Shown: positions 11,948 to 24,341, numbered from the stretch's first letter. The stretch: 64,000 nucleotides of DNA from Gyrodactylus bullatarudis (GCA_012064415.1 SSNU01000675.1:1-64000); one strand, 5' to 3'. Notes: generated by a model from the letters alone, not told the origin. Made by a program: numbers and translations.

Positions 11948-13489
11948 ATGGAATCCATGGAAAGGTCCATGTACAAGATATCAAAAGGGTTATTTGATAG
12001 GAATATAATATCTGAGAATACTAGGAATTTTATAGCTAAGAAACACACTAGGATGTCTAGGTTATATTTACACCCCAAGACACATAAGATTATAGATAAT
12101 AATCTACCTGAAATTTTTCCAGTTCGGCCGATCTTGGACATGTCGTCATGTCCGCAACATAATTTAGCAAAATGGTTAATTGATATCTTGAAACCTATAC
12201 ATACGTACTATGCTAAATATGTTGTTAAAGATACTTTTGATTTTGTAGAAAGAGTAAAAGATTTGAATATAGAATCTAGGGAAATGATTTCATTAGACAT
12301 TAGTTCTTTATTTCCTAATGTACCTATTGAAGATACCCTCACAATAATAAAATCTTTTATCAATGAACATGAAGGTTTTGACATGAGTAGTGACGAGATA
12401 ACAGATCTTATTAGGATTTGTTGTACCAATGTTCCTTTTTCATTTCAAAACAAAGTGTTCATTCAGAAAGATGGAATAGCAATGGGATCTCCTTTAAGTC
12501 CTCTTCTAGCAGATATCTTCTTGGGATGGTTAGAATTAAATAAAATGTCTGACGCTATCAATTCTTTTACTGATGTTTACATTAGATATGTTGATGACAC
12601 TTTTATTATAATGAAACCTAATGTATCTGTAGACAACTTCTTTATGAAGATGAACTCAATTCATGGAAATATTAAATTTACTATGGAAAGAGAGTCTAAC
12701 GGTATTTTAAGTTTCCTAGATGTCAAACTAACTAGAAGAGAAGACGGATCAATTCTAAGAAATATTTTTAAGAAGAAGACTGACAATGGCAAATATCTTC
12801 ATTATGCCAGTTTTAGTCCAGTTTCACATAAGGTTGGCTTAGTAATTGGTCTAGGGAAGAGAATTCGAAGGATTGCTAGTCCTGAAGAAATACCAAAGGA
12901 AATAGAGACGGCGAAGTCATGTTTGATGGAAAATGGTTATCCAGCCAAATTTGTGGACAAATTTATCAATCAACCTTTGATTAGAGATGAAGTTGTCAAT
13001 ACAGAAGAAGGCGAGAAAACAAAAATTTTCATGAAACTGAACTTCAAAGGGGATGGTTTTAGTAATGATGTTAGGAGAAAACTGATCAATCTCATCGATC
13101 AACATTATGACAATATACAATTGAAAATTGTATTTAAAACCCAGAGATTATTCAGTTTAATCCATAAGGATTTACTTGACCCTCAAGAAAAGACTCTATT
13201 GATTTACAAGTTTCAATGTGACTGTGGGGCTTCGTACATAGGACGTACTATTAGGAAATTGTCAACAAGATGTCATGATCATCTCAATAAAGATACCGCG
13301 GTGACCAGACATCTAAAACAGGAAAACCATGCTGCTTCAATTTCTAATTTTTCTATTTTATACAAAAAACCAGGGGATGACAGCAGAGATGTGTGGGTGA
13401 AGGAGAAATTCTTCATCAACAGGTATAAACCTAATTTGTGTGTTCAAAAGAACTATTCGTTTAATCTTCAATTACCGTGGCCTATGTGA
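11948..13489 (+). CDS. Penelope-like reverse transcriptase with C-terminal GIY-YIG endonuclease
   Basis: 513 residues. RT motifs in order: PKTHK...VRPI at 43-61; motif A SLDISSLFPNVP with D117; GIAMGSPLSPLLADIF at 176-191; catalytic YVDD at 214-217; and FLDVKL at 257-261. A linker leads to the GIY-YIG endonuclease: LIY 418-420, CxC 424-426, YIG 430-432, catalytic arginine in RKLSTR (R441), histidines H443/H445, and glutamate E487 in WVKEKFFIN. RT plus C-terminal GIY-YIG defines endonuclease-bearing Penelope-like elements. The enzyme would nick DNA and prime reverse transcription at the nick. The ATG chosen follows an in-frame stop closely; the protein may originally have begun further upstream. 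No frameshift or stop is present, so it could encode active protein if transcribed. Confidence 0.92.
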   Translation: MESMERSMYKISKGLFDRNIISENTRNFIAKKHTRMSRLYLHPKTHKIIDNNLPEIFPVRPILDMSSCPQHNLAKWLIDILKPIHTYYAKYVVKDTFDFVERVKDLNIESREMISLDISSLFPNVPIEDTLTIIKSFINEHEGFDMSSDEITDLIRICCTNVPFSFQNKVFIQKDGIAMGSPLSPLLADIFLGWLELNKMSDAINSFTDVYIRYVDDTFIIMKPNVSVDNFFMKMNSIHGNIKFTMERESNGILSFLDVKLTRREDGSILRNIFKKKTDNGKYLHYASFSPVSHKVGLVIGLGKRIRRIASPEEIPKEIETAKSCLMENGYPAKFVDKFINQPLIRDEVVNTEEGEKTKIFMKLNFKGDGFSNDVRRKLINLIDQHYDNIQLKIVFKTQRLFSLIHKDLLDPQEKTLLIYKFQCDCGASYIGRTIRKLSTRCHDHLNKDTAVTRHLKQENHAASISNFSILYKKPGDDSRDVWVKEKFFINRYKPNLCVQKNYSFNLQLPWPM

Positions 13490-13505
13490 GCTTTTTCACC
13501 TTTTT

Positions 13506-13533
13506 CTCTTCATTTTTGCTATTTATTGAAGAG
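13506..13533 (+). other. Conserved hairpin in the PLE 3'UTR
   Basis: CTCTTCA (13506-13512) pairs with TGAAGAG (13527-13533) across a 14-base loop containing TTGCTATTTAT. In minus-strand PLE copies at 56096 and 63840 the stem reads CTCTCCA/TGGAGAG. Both sides changed together (T-A to C-G) while the loop core TTGCTATT or TTGCTATTTA stayed. This suggests an RNA structure used in element replication. Confidence 0.65.
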
Positions 13534-13797
13534 TTTTTGGTGTTTTTTCAGCTTACATTATATTTCTATTTCCACTCATGACTCTTATATTCTTTAACAT
13601 TTACTATTTCTTTCAAAATTTGTAAATTATTATTATTTTTCATTCAAATTTAACTTTTATCATTTTCAAAGAGAGACCACTGATGATCCTTTGAGAAATG
13701 CGCATTTGGTTTTAAATATATCTTCTTATATAATTCCTAAATTATGTATTTAAGTGGATTTTCGGACGATTTTTGAACAACTACGTGAATCACTCCA

Positions 13798-15818
13798 ACG
13801 TAAAAACACTGTAATTTTTACATTGTGCTTAGTTAAATATTTTGTTCGCTAAATTTTGGATTTCATAAAACTTTCCAGTCTTATTTTAACACCTCATCAA
13901 GCTATAGTCTACTGACTTTATCCGTGTTTTGGGGACCTCCAAAGTTAATAATTGGTTTTATAATATAAAATTTATATTAAAAGAGTTATGCGAACAATCT
14001 TTTATCTTTGATTCTTTTTAGTAAAATAATTTTTAATTGTAACTAATCAAAGGATAGCCTTTGCGTTCCACTTATCTCCCAATTCCTTTCTAATCTATAA
14101 GCCCAATTTTATCTCAAGAAAATATTGATTAATTGGGGATAAAATTAATAATTAAATATACAAGTTATTATATTTATATTCGGTTAGAAATATTCCAAAG
14201 TGAAAATATCAGGACTCGATTTTACAGATTTATCATTTCGTTATCCCTGAACATTACCCGAATAGGATGTTTCTAAGCTCTAATCAAAAGTTAACAACCT
14301 TGACACTGATATAAGTAGATATTCTGGTATCCAAGAATATCTAATGTTATCGTTTCAAGTCAACTTTGTGATGAAAAGTCTATACTGAGTTATATTTTAA
14401 AATAAAAAGTTTATTTAGGATTCTATACAAAACTTACTTATTTATTGCATCATTCTCTTGTTAACATATTTTATACACGAAAATTTTGGTTCATAAGCAT
14501 TACAGTTGAGTTTAACAATGCACTAGGTTTTAATGGGCTTATTGATTAAAAATCGTGATATTGATAAACTTTTCTCATTATTTTGATCTGCAGAGTGATC
14601 CCAAACTAAGTGTACATAAAGTGTGGAAATAATCTTTCTGAATAATCTGTTTTAATCTTATTTGATAACTTTTCACCGGGCACATTGAACACTCTTTCCC
14701 AGTTCCCTTATTTGTACTAATCATTATTTCTATGAATAAATATAAATGTTTCAATTTGAAAAAAAAACAACAGAAAATTTGATTCAGTTATGACAGTACA
14801 CTTATCTTCATGACAAATAGCTTAGAAGCTCTGGTGTATACCAAGTCGTGTCCTCACCCCCTGGGCCTCACAATATTAAGCGGTAAGGGTTCTGAGAGAA
14901 TCATGGGTTGTCACCCATGTTCTTGACTTCAGGCTCTTCTAGCATTAGTATTTTCTTAGCATAGATGTAAGTTTTTGTTTTGTTCACCATCCAGTCACCT
15001 CTACGCTCATATTACATATCTAGTACCGATTTGCTAGTGTGGTGTTAACTAAAATCTGTTTAAATGATTTATTTCAACTTTTCAATAATAAACGGTTGAA
15101 ATTAAGAGTGTACCTTTCTTTATAATTATTTCGAATGAATTGACCTGGAAATTCTTCAAAGCCAAAAGGTCAAGATGAAATTGATTAGAAGAAGAATCTT
15201 TTTTTTATTTGAAAAAGTTCCTATCCATATCAGAACATGGCTGTGATCAAAGTTTCTCTTTAGAAAACCGTATCGATCAAAAATAGGATCATTGTTTTGT
15301 TTTCATGATGGAATCTCAATTATTCAAAAAAAAGAGTAAAATTAGATTTAATCAGAATATAAAATACCTTTTTTCAAAGCCAGATAAACAAGTATTTTCT
15401 TAAGTGGATGAGACGTTGATAACCCGAACTCTCTTTCATTTTATACGCAATTATACGGAAAGAGAGCAAGTTTTTCATAAATTGTTGATTTAGCAGATGG
15501 TTAATTTCGTGTTTGATTTTTCTACAGGTCAACTGATTGGTTTCAAGGTACTTGACTATCATCTCATTCATAGCATAAAAAACCAAAAGCAGATCTAGTT
15601 AGGAGACAAAAAAACCTATTGGAGCTTTAACTAGAGAAATCATTGATTGCTTTCGTGATTATCGGATTTTATAAAATTATTTTTTTTAATTACTTAGAAA
15701 GATCTACTGAAATTTTGGTTTAGACTGACAGCTTTGCATGAAAAGTTCTACTCCTGACTCATTTAACTGAACTCATTCGGAACTTATAAAATTTTTTGCT
15801 AGATTCTTTCAATTGAAC
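13798..15818. other. Intergenic stretch, no supported gene
   Basis: AT-rich sequence between the PLE and FB2. A less AT-rich stretch near 14840-14960 (GGGCCTCACAATATTAAG and following) stands out. It vaguely resembles the SINE body at 11790 but is too diverged to call. Other short open frames have no support. Confidence 0.35.
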
Positions 15819-16673
15819 CTAATTGACATAAAGATGAGAATTTATTTACTTTTACAAAACCAAACAGATATAGTCAGAAACAAATTTATTTTTTGAATTC
15901 CATGATGAAAGGAGCTTATGATTTGTTCAAATGAAAAAGTGAAAACGGAAGAGAAACAGCGGCCAGTTACTAATGGATGAATTCTTGAAAGGTTTCAATC
16001 TACTGAAGAGACAAAAGTAATGAGCCAATGGATACAGGAACCCCAGTGCTCCCACCTGTCCCAGAGTGAGGGATTTCTTTAACCAAAAAAAATATTAAAT
16101 TCTCATCAAAATTGTGTCAAAATTCAATCTGACCAATATAAGGCCAATTTTTGGATTTCCACTTTTGAACCCAATATTTTCATCGAATTCGATGATTCGA
16201 AGCAATTATTTACTGATATTTGAGATAAACATTAGACGAAGAATTCGAATTCACATGCAGAAGTTCACTGAAATTCGTCATTACTGTGGGAAATCTAACC
16301 ATTTGAATTTTTCGATTTTCACAAAGGCAAATTATCTAAAATCTGGAAGTCTAACTTTTTCTAGGAAACAGTAAGATCTTTGCTATCTCTACGGCCAAAT
16401 TCGAATTCTTCGTTCAATTTTGATCCCAAATATCAGTACTTGACTGCTTTGAATTATCGAAATCGATGAAAATTTTGGGTTCAAAAGTTGAAAAAGTGGA
16501 AATTTGGTGCGATTTTGAAATCCAAAAATTGGCCTTATTTTGGTCAGATTGAATTTTTTTCGAATATCAACAGCTTATTAGCTCATTCCATTTAGAATTT
16601 AAAAAATTATTTTTTTCTTTGAATCCGGAGTTTTTTGTAAAAGTAGTAAATTCTCATCTTCATGTCAATTAGG
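15819..16673. mobile_element. Foldback element FB2
   Basis: 855 bases bounded by perfect inverted ends, CCTAATTGACAT and ATGTCAATTAGG. The arms share the FB1 inner sequence (GACGAAGAATTCGAATTC near 16230 and GGCCAAATTCGAATTCTTCG near 16400) in opposite orientation, but with more differences than FB1. Each arm is interrupted by unshared sequence, for example 15940-16080. The open frame at 16114-16374 is a by-product of the arm sequence. Confidence 0.75.
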
Positions 16674-17524
16674 TTAATTACTAGATTCTACTCATGATTA
16701 ATCTGTTTTGTTTTCAAACTTGGTATGAAATTCTTTTTATATGGGCTTATGGACCTATTTAAAATACATACTAATTCCGAATAAACACCCCTTGGACTAG
16801 CTTATCAATGATAAGTTATCATGAACGTATTAATTTCACATAATTTGTGGCCAGGAAAAGGTTTCTTCCTTGAACAAATCCTCGAATACTTTTTAATCAA
16901 TCGTAAACTCGGTTTGCTTGTTCTAATAGGCGTGCTAATATCAGGAATAGATTCCAAGAAAAACCCATTTACACTATTTTTCTTTCTGTATAACTCTTGA
17001 TAAATACTATCTACAAAAATCGTATATTCTGCAAACTTTTTCTCGGGTGTAATTATAACACTCTCTCACGTATGAGCACTAATGTAAATATCAGAATGTG
17101 ACTCATTTTATTTCGAAATCAAATAAATTAATTTCTTGATTTGTTTATTTGAGTAGAACTGAGTGGTAATTTAGCTTGTCTTTGAATATATTATAATCAT
17201 TTTTGAGCAATTAATTACAAGAGGAGTTTTTTATAACGACAAATCTGAACATAAGAGAGATACTTGAAAGAGAAAAAAATGTTTTTTTTCTGTGATGAAA
17301 TATCAACTCAAGCGAGTCAGCTTGAAAAATAAAATTTTATCAATGAATGAAATAAACTCTTGATGAGAGATAAACATGAAACGGGTCGACATTTTTCAGT
17401 GTTGAGCAAAAATCATTAGGATTCAGAAAACAGGACAAATACACTGAGCTGAATCAGAATTTACCATTATTAACCCTTGATTCGTTGATCTTTTATTACG
17501 ATAGAAATATTCACGTACACTTTC

Positions 17525-17790
17525 AAATACGTCCGAAAATCCCCTTAAAACGTAATTGGTAAAGTAAAAAAAGGATATATTACCAAATGTACATTTCTCA
17601 AAGGTTCATCAGTAGTGTCTCTTTGATAATGATAAAAAGTTAAAAAATGAATGAAAATAATAATTTACAAATTATGAAAGAAATAGTAAAAGTCAGAAAA
17701 TATAAGAATATTATGTAAGCTGAAAAAACCGAAACTCTCCAATAAATAGCAACAGTGGAGATAAAAGATACTGAGAGTTTCTTTTTTTAC
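17525..17790 (-). mobile_element. PLE 3'UTR fragment (minus strand)
   Basis: It begins ATTCACGTACACTTTCAAAT and runs through CTCAAAGGTTCATCAG and the antisense of the 3'UTR hairpin (CTCTCC at 17735, TGGAGA at 17756). No endonuclease coding part is retained, so this copy is truncated very close to its 3' end. Confidence 0.75.
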
Positions 17791-17870
17791 TATAGTCACG
17801 ATGGGATCATTCGTGCATTCAAAAAATTTTGAGTTTATTTCTGGAAAGTTTTTATTTTCAGAATAACTCT

Positions 17871-18090
17871 TTAACCCTTTAGGTGCCGAGACTATTTCAC
17901 AATTTTTATAAAAACCAAAATTTAGCTATGAAGATACCAAGTTATTTGGCCGAAAATATTACTAATGCAAGTTCACATTGTAGGCTTCAATTTAAACTTT
18001 AATTGATCCAGAAACCTATCAAACTGGTAGAGTTATGAAGGTTCAAAAAAATTGGAAAATGGACATATATGTCCATCGGCTAAAAATTTT
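17871..18090. mobile_element. TTAA-type MITE with 18-base perfect palindrome
   Basis: The left end is TTAACCCTTTAGGTGCCGAG at about 17871. Near the right end a perfect palindrome ATGGACATA/TATGTCCAT occupies 18059-18076, followed by CGGCTAAA, a decayed version of the expected inverse of the left end (CGGCACCTAAAGGG). The right-hand TTAA is no longer intact. There is no coding content. Confidence 0.6.
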
Positions 18091-18399
18091 CAGACGTCAT
18101 ACATGATAAAAATGTCTTTCCAAATATGAATATCAATTTTTTATTAAAGACTGAGATTTTCCAAGTTGATTGCTTAAAAAAAGGTCATTGGACAGATTTG
18201 GATAGGAAATGTATTTTGTCAAGAACCTGGTTTTCCACCCAAGCTTATCCACACTGGATTCCACAGTACTATTCAAAAAGTCCCAACACAAAACAAAGAG
18301 ATTTTATGACTCATAAGCTTCGGGACCCTTGTAGTTATTTCGAAATAAATGTATGTATGTATCCTAATCCACCCCATACCCACTTATATTGAATCATTC

Positions 18400-19331
18400 T
18401 TGTCAAATGAAAAGCTTTCAAATGTCCAATGGTGTCATGTTGCTTTTGGTGTAAGTAGACAAAGAAATCGAGTAGCTGTTCTCTTTCTCACGTTTTTATG
18501 AAACCTCTCCCACCCCTTTTTGCTCTCACTAACTACTACTATAAAGTTAAGTTAAAAACATGTGTTCTTTTCCTTTGCTAAGCATAGAATTTAGACTATT
18601 CCATATACTATATATATACATTCAAAGAGGAGACACCTAACTTGCACACATCTGAATGAAAAAATGAGAATAGGTCTAGACTATTTATACGAATATATAT
18701 TCATATATACAAATATACCACAAGGGGTACAAGTGAATTAAAGATAGAAAAAACCATTGCATACTTTATTTAATTTGAAATGTTGCCAAAGGTTTAGTGA
18801 ATGAAAAAAGCACGCTGCATTATACAACATTTTGTAGACCTACTATAGAAAATTTGAATTGATCTGGCAGCAACTCAACAAAAATTCAATACCAAGAAGA
18901 ATAGAAGAGTGTAATTAAAAAAAACAGAAACCACGCATCCTCACAAGCCAGTTTATACTAGGTTACATCCAAGTCAAATAGTATCTTGTTTTATACGAAA
19001 AATACAACAAAACTCATTTGTTCACGACATAAACGGACATACATATTACATCAAGCTTACATATTTGTATCTCTGTCATCATCAACAGACGATTATTAAA
19101 ATCAAGTGAATTAACCAAAAAAAGAAACCCTATCTCACCCGAGTTCAATTGGCAATACACCCTATTTCTTTGTCAACTGTCAGTAGAGAAGGCCTTCTCT
19201 CTTATCTGAACTTTGGAAAAATATTTAAAAACGTATTTTAATATATTTATAATTGTATAAATTATATAACAAATTTTCGTGGGTAAGTATTGATTGTAAT
19301 TGACTAGGGGGGAATTACAGTAAATTAAACT
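18400..19331. other. 5' flank of innexin gene 1
   Basis: Non-coding AT-rich sequence with short TATA-like runs (18609-18620, 18690-18715). It presumably holds the innexin promoter and any 5'UTR exon, but no element can be assigned with confidence. Confidence 0.3.
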
Positions 19332-22300
19332 ATGGTCGGAGTTGAATTTATCGACTATATAAAGAAATTTGAAGTTGTCGAGTATGTCGGCGTCGAGGAT
19401 TTTGCTGACAAACTGAGTTTTCTCTACTCTGTCGGTGTCCTCATTCTGTCCACAGTGATCATTTCAACAAAGCAATATTTCAGTTCATCGATTGCTTGTT
19501 ATATCCCGACGACGCCGTCGGGATCGGATTTCGAAAAATATCTGGAGAATTATTGCTGGGTACATGGTACCATACCCCTTTTAAGCAACGAAGATATGCC
19601 TCAAAATGATTCAGCCTGGAAAATGGTCGATGAAAATTTACGAATCAGTGAGTTTTTTGTCTTTAAAATTTTCATCATCAGCCGCTTGATTTATCTTTGT
19701 TTGGTTAAGAATTTTTGAGAATAAATTAATTTGATCTGTATTTTTCGAATTAAAACTACAACGCCCTATTGATTTATTATATATTTATTTTTCAAAATAA
19801 CTTGACCCTCATACCATGTCTCTTGCTCATTTAGAGTCATTTCAAAAAATTTCTCTTTAGATAGCTATAAAAAAGAGCTTGCCTGTCACACAGTAGAATA
19901 TTAATCTTCATCAAAATTTCTTCTGAGCAAATGAAACCATCTTTACTTGAATTGAATGAGAAGAAAAAAAACATTTTTTTACATATCTTAAAAGATATAT
20001 TAAAGGATTGTTTATTCGTCACCGGAAATGTGTCTAGTCTTGTCTTGATATTCACACCAACCAACAAGTGTTTTATTCAGCCTCTGATAATTTGTATATT
20101 ATGCAAATTAGAACGAGTCAAGTGTCTAGATTATGAATTCTTAAATTCTTTTGTCTCATGTCGATGAGTCGGACTCAAATTAATACAATACCCCTGCTGT
20201 ATATCATGTATATTTGCTCTCAACCATTAAAATACTTTAGGAGTGTTTATTTATTAAAAGCACTAAAATATTCTTTTACATGCATGTAAAAGGACCATCC
20301 TTGGTTCATAAATACTTTAAGTACTGTATTATTTATTTTGGCTGGAGTTACAATCAATGACAAGGGTTGTTGACAATAATATTATTATTATAAATCGAAA
20401 AACATGATTAAATGACATGTATTTCAAACTTTGTAATTTTCAACATCACATAAATGTAAGCCAAAGTTTATTTTCCTGGCTCCACTTTCTCAGTTACAAA
20501 GTTCATTATTTATTTTCTCCATCAGTAAAGTTGGTAGTCTATGATAAAAAATGTCAATATTTTGTAAAAATAGATTGTATATTCCCTTTCTAAAATCAAG
20601 ATTGACATCATATGAGTTATAAAATAAAATAGATATAAAACTGGCCGATCGGAATAAAACATTTTTCATTGCATTCACACAGATGAGGAGAAATATCTAG
20701 TTTTTACCTTGATTTTGATTTGCCCAAAAAAGCTTACCCTGCTGGCTCTAAAATGAGTGAGCACTAGAGCACTAAAAAGTCGCAAATTCCTTCGAGAAAT
20801 GAATCAAAAGTGGCGGACAAAAGATGGTATATCCAGGAATCCATTAGCATAATTACCCTGATTATTTTCTAATAGACGTTTGAATAGTTAGTTTCCAAAC
20901 ATGATATCTTGATCATCGTGATCATACATATGATCGTAAACTAATCAGAACTTGAGTTTTCAATAAATTTATTTGCTTACTTGGGAAAATCCCCTATATT
21001 CTACTAGTGAAAAATAAACCTAGTTGACATGAGATGAGAATTCGCAATTTTTTTACAAAAAACACAATATTATTCTCCGTAAAGTGAGCCTAATGAAATG
21101 AGCCAATAACTTGTGGAAATTGAAAAATAACGATCTGACCAAAATTAGACCGTTTTTCGAATTTCAAAAATGTACCCAATTTCTATTTTTTCAACCCAAA
21201 ATTTTTCTATCGATTTCGAAGATTTGAAGCAGTCATGTGCTGATATTTGGGACCAACATTACACGGAGAATTCGAATTCGTCATTACTGTGGGAAATCGA
21301 AAAATTTTAGCTTGTTTACTAAAGTAGGCCAATATTTCAACTTTTCCCAGCCTTAATCTCATTTGAAGAAAACTGAAAATTTTTTCCTCTAAAACCATAC
21401 ATTTTCGAGTTTGTTCTGGTATACAAAATCTCGATTGAAAATGACAAATTTTGAACAGCCGCCAAGATTTTTTCAATAAATTTTTCTACGAGAAAGGACA
21501 AAATTAAGATTTTTGAATAGTTTTTGCAACATTTTGAATAAAAATAGGGTTTACAGTAAAAATTGACTCTTTTCATATGTTGAAAGAAAGTCCTAGGAAA
21601 TTAGTTAAATTTTGCTGATTTTAGGGCAAATGAGATATTTGTATATCAGAACATGAAAAGTTTTTATTTTGACTTTCAAAAATGTGTTTCTAATGGTTAA
21701 AACATCAATTTCTGATTGAGGCGTACAAGATTTTTCGGGGAAAATAAAATTTTGTATTACCCTGTTGTTTAGACTTGTTCCGCTATTCACTTATTCCTGA
21801 AAATATTTTTACAATATTTTTAATAGCAATAATGAACAGTTTACATTAATATGATCTATCAATGTTTTTTAATGACTAATTTCTGTGAGTTTCTGCAGCC
21901 GAATTCGAATTCTTCGTCTAATGTTGGTCCCAAATATCAGCACATAACTGCTTCAAGTCTTTGAAATCAATAAAAACTTTGAGCTCAAAAGTTGAAAAAG
22001 TGCAAATTTGGTGCATTTTCGAAATTCCATAATCAGCCTAGTTTTGGTCAGATTGAATTTTTTTTTATTTCCACAAGTTATTCGCTTATTTAACAATTAA
22101 AAAAAAATTTTTTCCTGGTATCCTGTCAACTAAATACTTAAATACTCTTGTTAATTTCAAAACATGACTTTTCAAAATACAATTCATCTTTCTTGATGAT
22201 TCATTAATTCTTTCTCTATCTCTTTCTTCTATATCATCATTCTATCTAGTTATAGTTAGACTCTTCACATTAGAGCTGATCTACTCAAATTTTACGATGG

Positions 22301-24341
22301 AGGTTCTGCTAAATTAATGAAATCAATTCTTTACTTTTTATTGATCAAAAATTTCTTTATTTCTCTTTTTTTCGAAATCACGAGAAATTTTTTGCAGTCT
22401 CAGTAAAATTTTTTTTGCATATTTTAGAAATAAATCAAATTACTTTACATGAGATCATGTGAAAATTAATTGACAACTTGTTTGAAACCTTCGATTGGGT
22501 CAATCATCTAGCCAACATAAATGATGTTTATGATTTCAAAATAAAACACGCCTTTAATGAAAGTAATTTTTTTCAAAGCCAATACGATAAAAATTTCTTC
22601 TTAGCTATAGAGTAAAAAAGGATCTTCTTTGTCAGGTTGTGCTTTGCAGATTTGTTAATCTGATCTAATAGGTGTGAGAATAAGATTTTCTTCGCCTGCT
22701 CATGGGTCTTGTTCATTTTCTTTTTATTAAATCAACATTTGAGTTTAATTTTTTGAGTAAAAAACTGAAAAAAGCTTAGTTTTCTTGTCCAAAATTCTCG
22801 TGAATTTCATGATTTTAACTTGTTTCTCAAACCCATCTCAGTTCTCATCAGTATAGCTTGAGTTCATGAAGAGTTGAGTTGAATTTTATTGAGCAATCCG
22901 ATCAATCACATGATTAATAACTTTTTTTGTTTGTGCAACTCAAACTTGGTGTAAATCATGCTCAACATGAGAGTAATAAGCAAGACTTTAAACCAAAGTT
23001 ACAATCAACATTTGGGTTTCTTCTCTGAGATTATAATAATAATCTTTCATGGCCTGTAATATCAAAAATAATATAAGGAAAAAATGATCTACCTCGATTC
23101 GGATGTAGACCTTGAAGAGTGTGAAAAGCCTCTGGGAAATTATGCCAAAGTCAGAAAAAAAGATGGAATTGTAGATTAATTTGATTGATAAATTACCAAG
23201 ACTTTTAGAGAGATTCTCCTATGAAAATATTTTACAATGGCAGAATTACTCGAAAAGTCTATTGCAGAATTTCTTAAGCCTGGAAAATATCACTGAGTAT
23301 ATTCAGGGATCAATTAATTAATTAATTGTAATTAATCTTGGTATATTTTAGGAAAGTAATGATTCTTTTAATTTTTCAGATTATTACCAATGGGTTCCAT
23401 TCATGTTGGGATTACAAACCCTACTCTTCTACACTCCGAGACTAATTTGGCAATTAATCTGTCATAATAGAACCGGTACTGACCTTCAAAATCTCATTTC
23501 TACTGCCTGTAAAGCAGACGGTGAGAGTAAGGCTGGTAGAGCCGGATTAGTTAATCATGTTGCTACAAGTATTGAACTTATGCTATATCAACATCGTGAA
23601 TACCGTTGCAATAAACGAGCAAAATTTCAAAGTAAAGCAGCTGCAAAGAATTGCGGTATTTTTGTCCCGAGCAAACGTTTGGGCACCTGGCTTATTTGTT
23701 CCTATTTGGTAGTTAAATTCCTTTACTTGATCAATGCAGTGGGCCAGGTATTCCTTATGCAGCGTTTCCTCGGTTTTGAAAATTCTATTTCCAGCTTTGG
23801 ACTCACAGTCATTGAGAAGATGATTCAAGGACACGACTGGCAAAAGTCAAGATACTTTCCCAGAATCTCCTACTGTTATGTTGAAAATATTCGTCAACTC
23901 GGAGCCACTAATCAGTATGTTTCGCAATGTGTCCTACCCATTAACATGCTGAATGAAAAGCTCTACATTTTCCTCTGGTTCTGGACGGTCCTCATCTCAA
24001 TATTCACTGGCATCAGCATTCCCATTTGGATTTATCGCCTTTCCATGTTCGACTCCAAAAAAGGTTTTATTAAAAAGTTTTTACTCCTGAAAAAGGTTAC
24101 CATTAACGAAGATAAAATAGACCATTTCATCACAAGCTTCCTGCGTCATGATGGTGTCTTCCTTATGAGAATGATTGCTAGCAATGCTGGAGACATTGTC
24201 TCAGCTGATATTGTCGAAGCCCTGTACAATATTCACGAAAGCAATTACGCCGATGTAGACTTTAACTACAAACCAGATGAGGTGAAAAAGGGTCAAGGCA
24301 AGGTTAAACTAGATGATGGTGGATCTGCTTCAAAAGTCTAG
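19332..24341 (+). CDS. Innexin gap-junction channel subunit 1 (two exons)
   Basis: Exons 19332-19647 and 23380-24341 join in phase 1 to give 425 residues. The junction restores the innexin signature YYQWVPF (residues 107-113) just before TM2. There are four membrane segments: about 32-50, 112-134, 210-233 and 301-323. Each extracellular loop has the paired cysteines of the family: C56/C75 in loop 1, and C271/C289 in loop 2 (YFPRISYC...CVLPIN). Innexins oligomerise into gap junctions and hemichannels in invertebrates. The intron is 3.7 kb because it contains foldback element FB3. A paralogue lies 1 kb downstream with the same intron position and phase, indicating tandem duplication. The ATG at 19332 gives the usual short cytoplasmic N-terminus. 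Substrate and tissue cannot be inferred. Confidence 0.93.
21020..22132. mobile_element. Foldback element FB3 inside innexin 1 intron
   Basis: It starts CCTAGTTGACATGAGATGAG and ends near CCTGTCAACTAAA. Inner arm motifs TTGAAGCAGTCATGTGCTGA (21224) and TCAGCACATAACTGCTTCAA (21938) are inverted counterparts. The left side carries an extra segment (about 21300-21790) shared with the region at 844-1134. The right terminus has lost the CTCATCTTCATG portion. It lies in the intron and does not disrupt coding. Confidence 0.75.
21781..21870. repeat. Short dispersed repeat, second copy near 38610-38695
   Basis: The stretch CTATTCACTTATTCCT through AATAGCAATAATGA and on to a 'GATC(T/C)ATC' segment is shared, with scattered differences, with 38610-38695 in an ARMH1 intron. 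It is an unnamed dispersed repeat; the ends are not defined. Confidence 0.5.

Larger units (their letters stand above)
11930..13797 (+). mobile_element. Penelope-like element, 5'-truncated with an intact 3' ORF
   Basis: The element comprises the uninterrupted reverse transcriptase-endonuclease frame (11948-13489) and a roughly 300-base 3'UTR. The 3' end is placed near 13797 by comparison with the copy at 59638-60182, which has target duplications and ends ...CGTGAATTACTC. The 3'UTR holds a conserved hairpin (13506-13533). Typical PLE proteins have about 200 or more residues before the first RT motif, but here only about 40 precede it, so the 5' part is probably lost. The intact frame suggests a young insertion. 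Confidence 0.85.

Noticed and set aside
11938..13120. Several minus-strand frames opposite the PLE ORF
   Set aside because: They are antisense shadows of the reverse transcriptase coding sequence.
14840..14960. GC-richer stretch resembling a tRNA or SINE
   Set aside because: No A/B box pair with correct spacing and no cloverleaf could be drawn; similarity to the 11695 SINE is limited to a few short words.
16114..16374. 86-codon open frame
   Set aside because: It lies wholly in the left arm of foldback FB2 and recurs, broken, in the other foldbacks.
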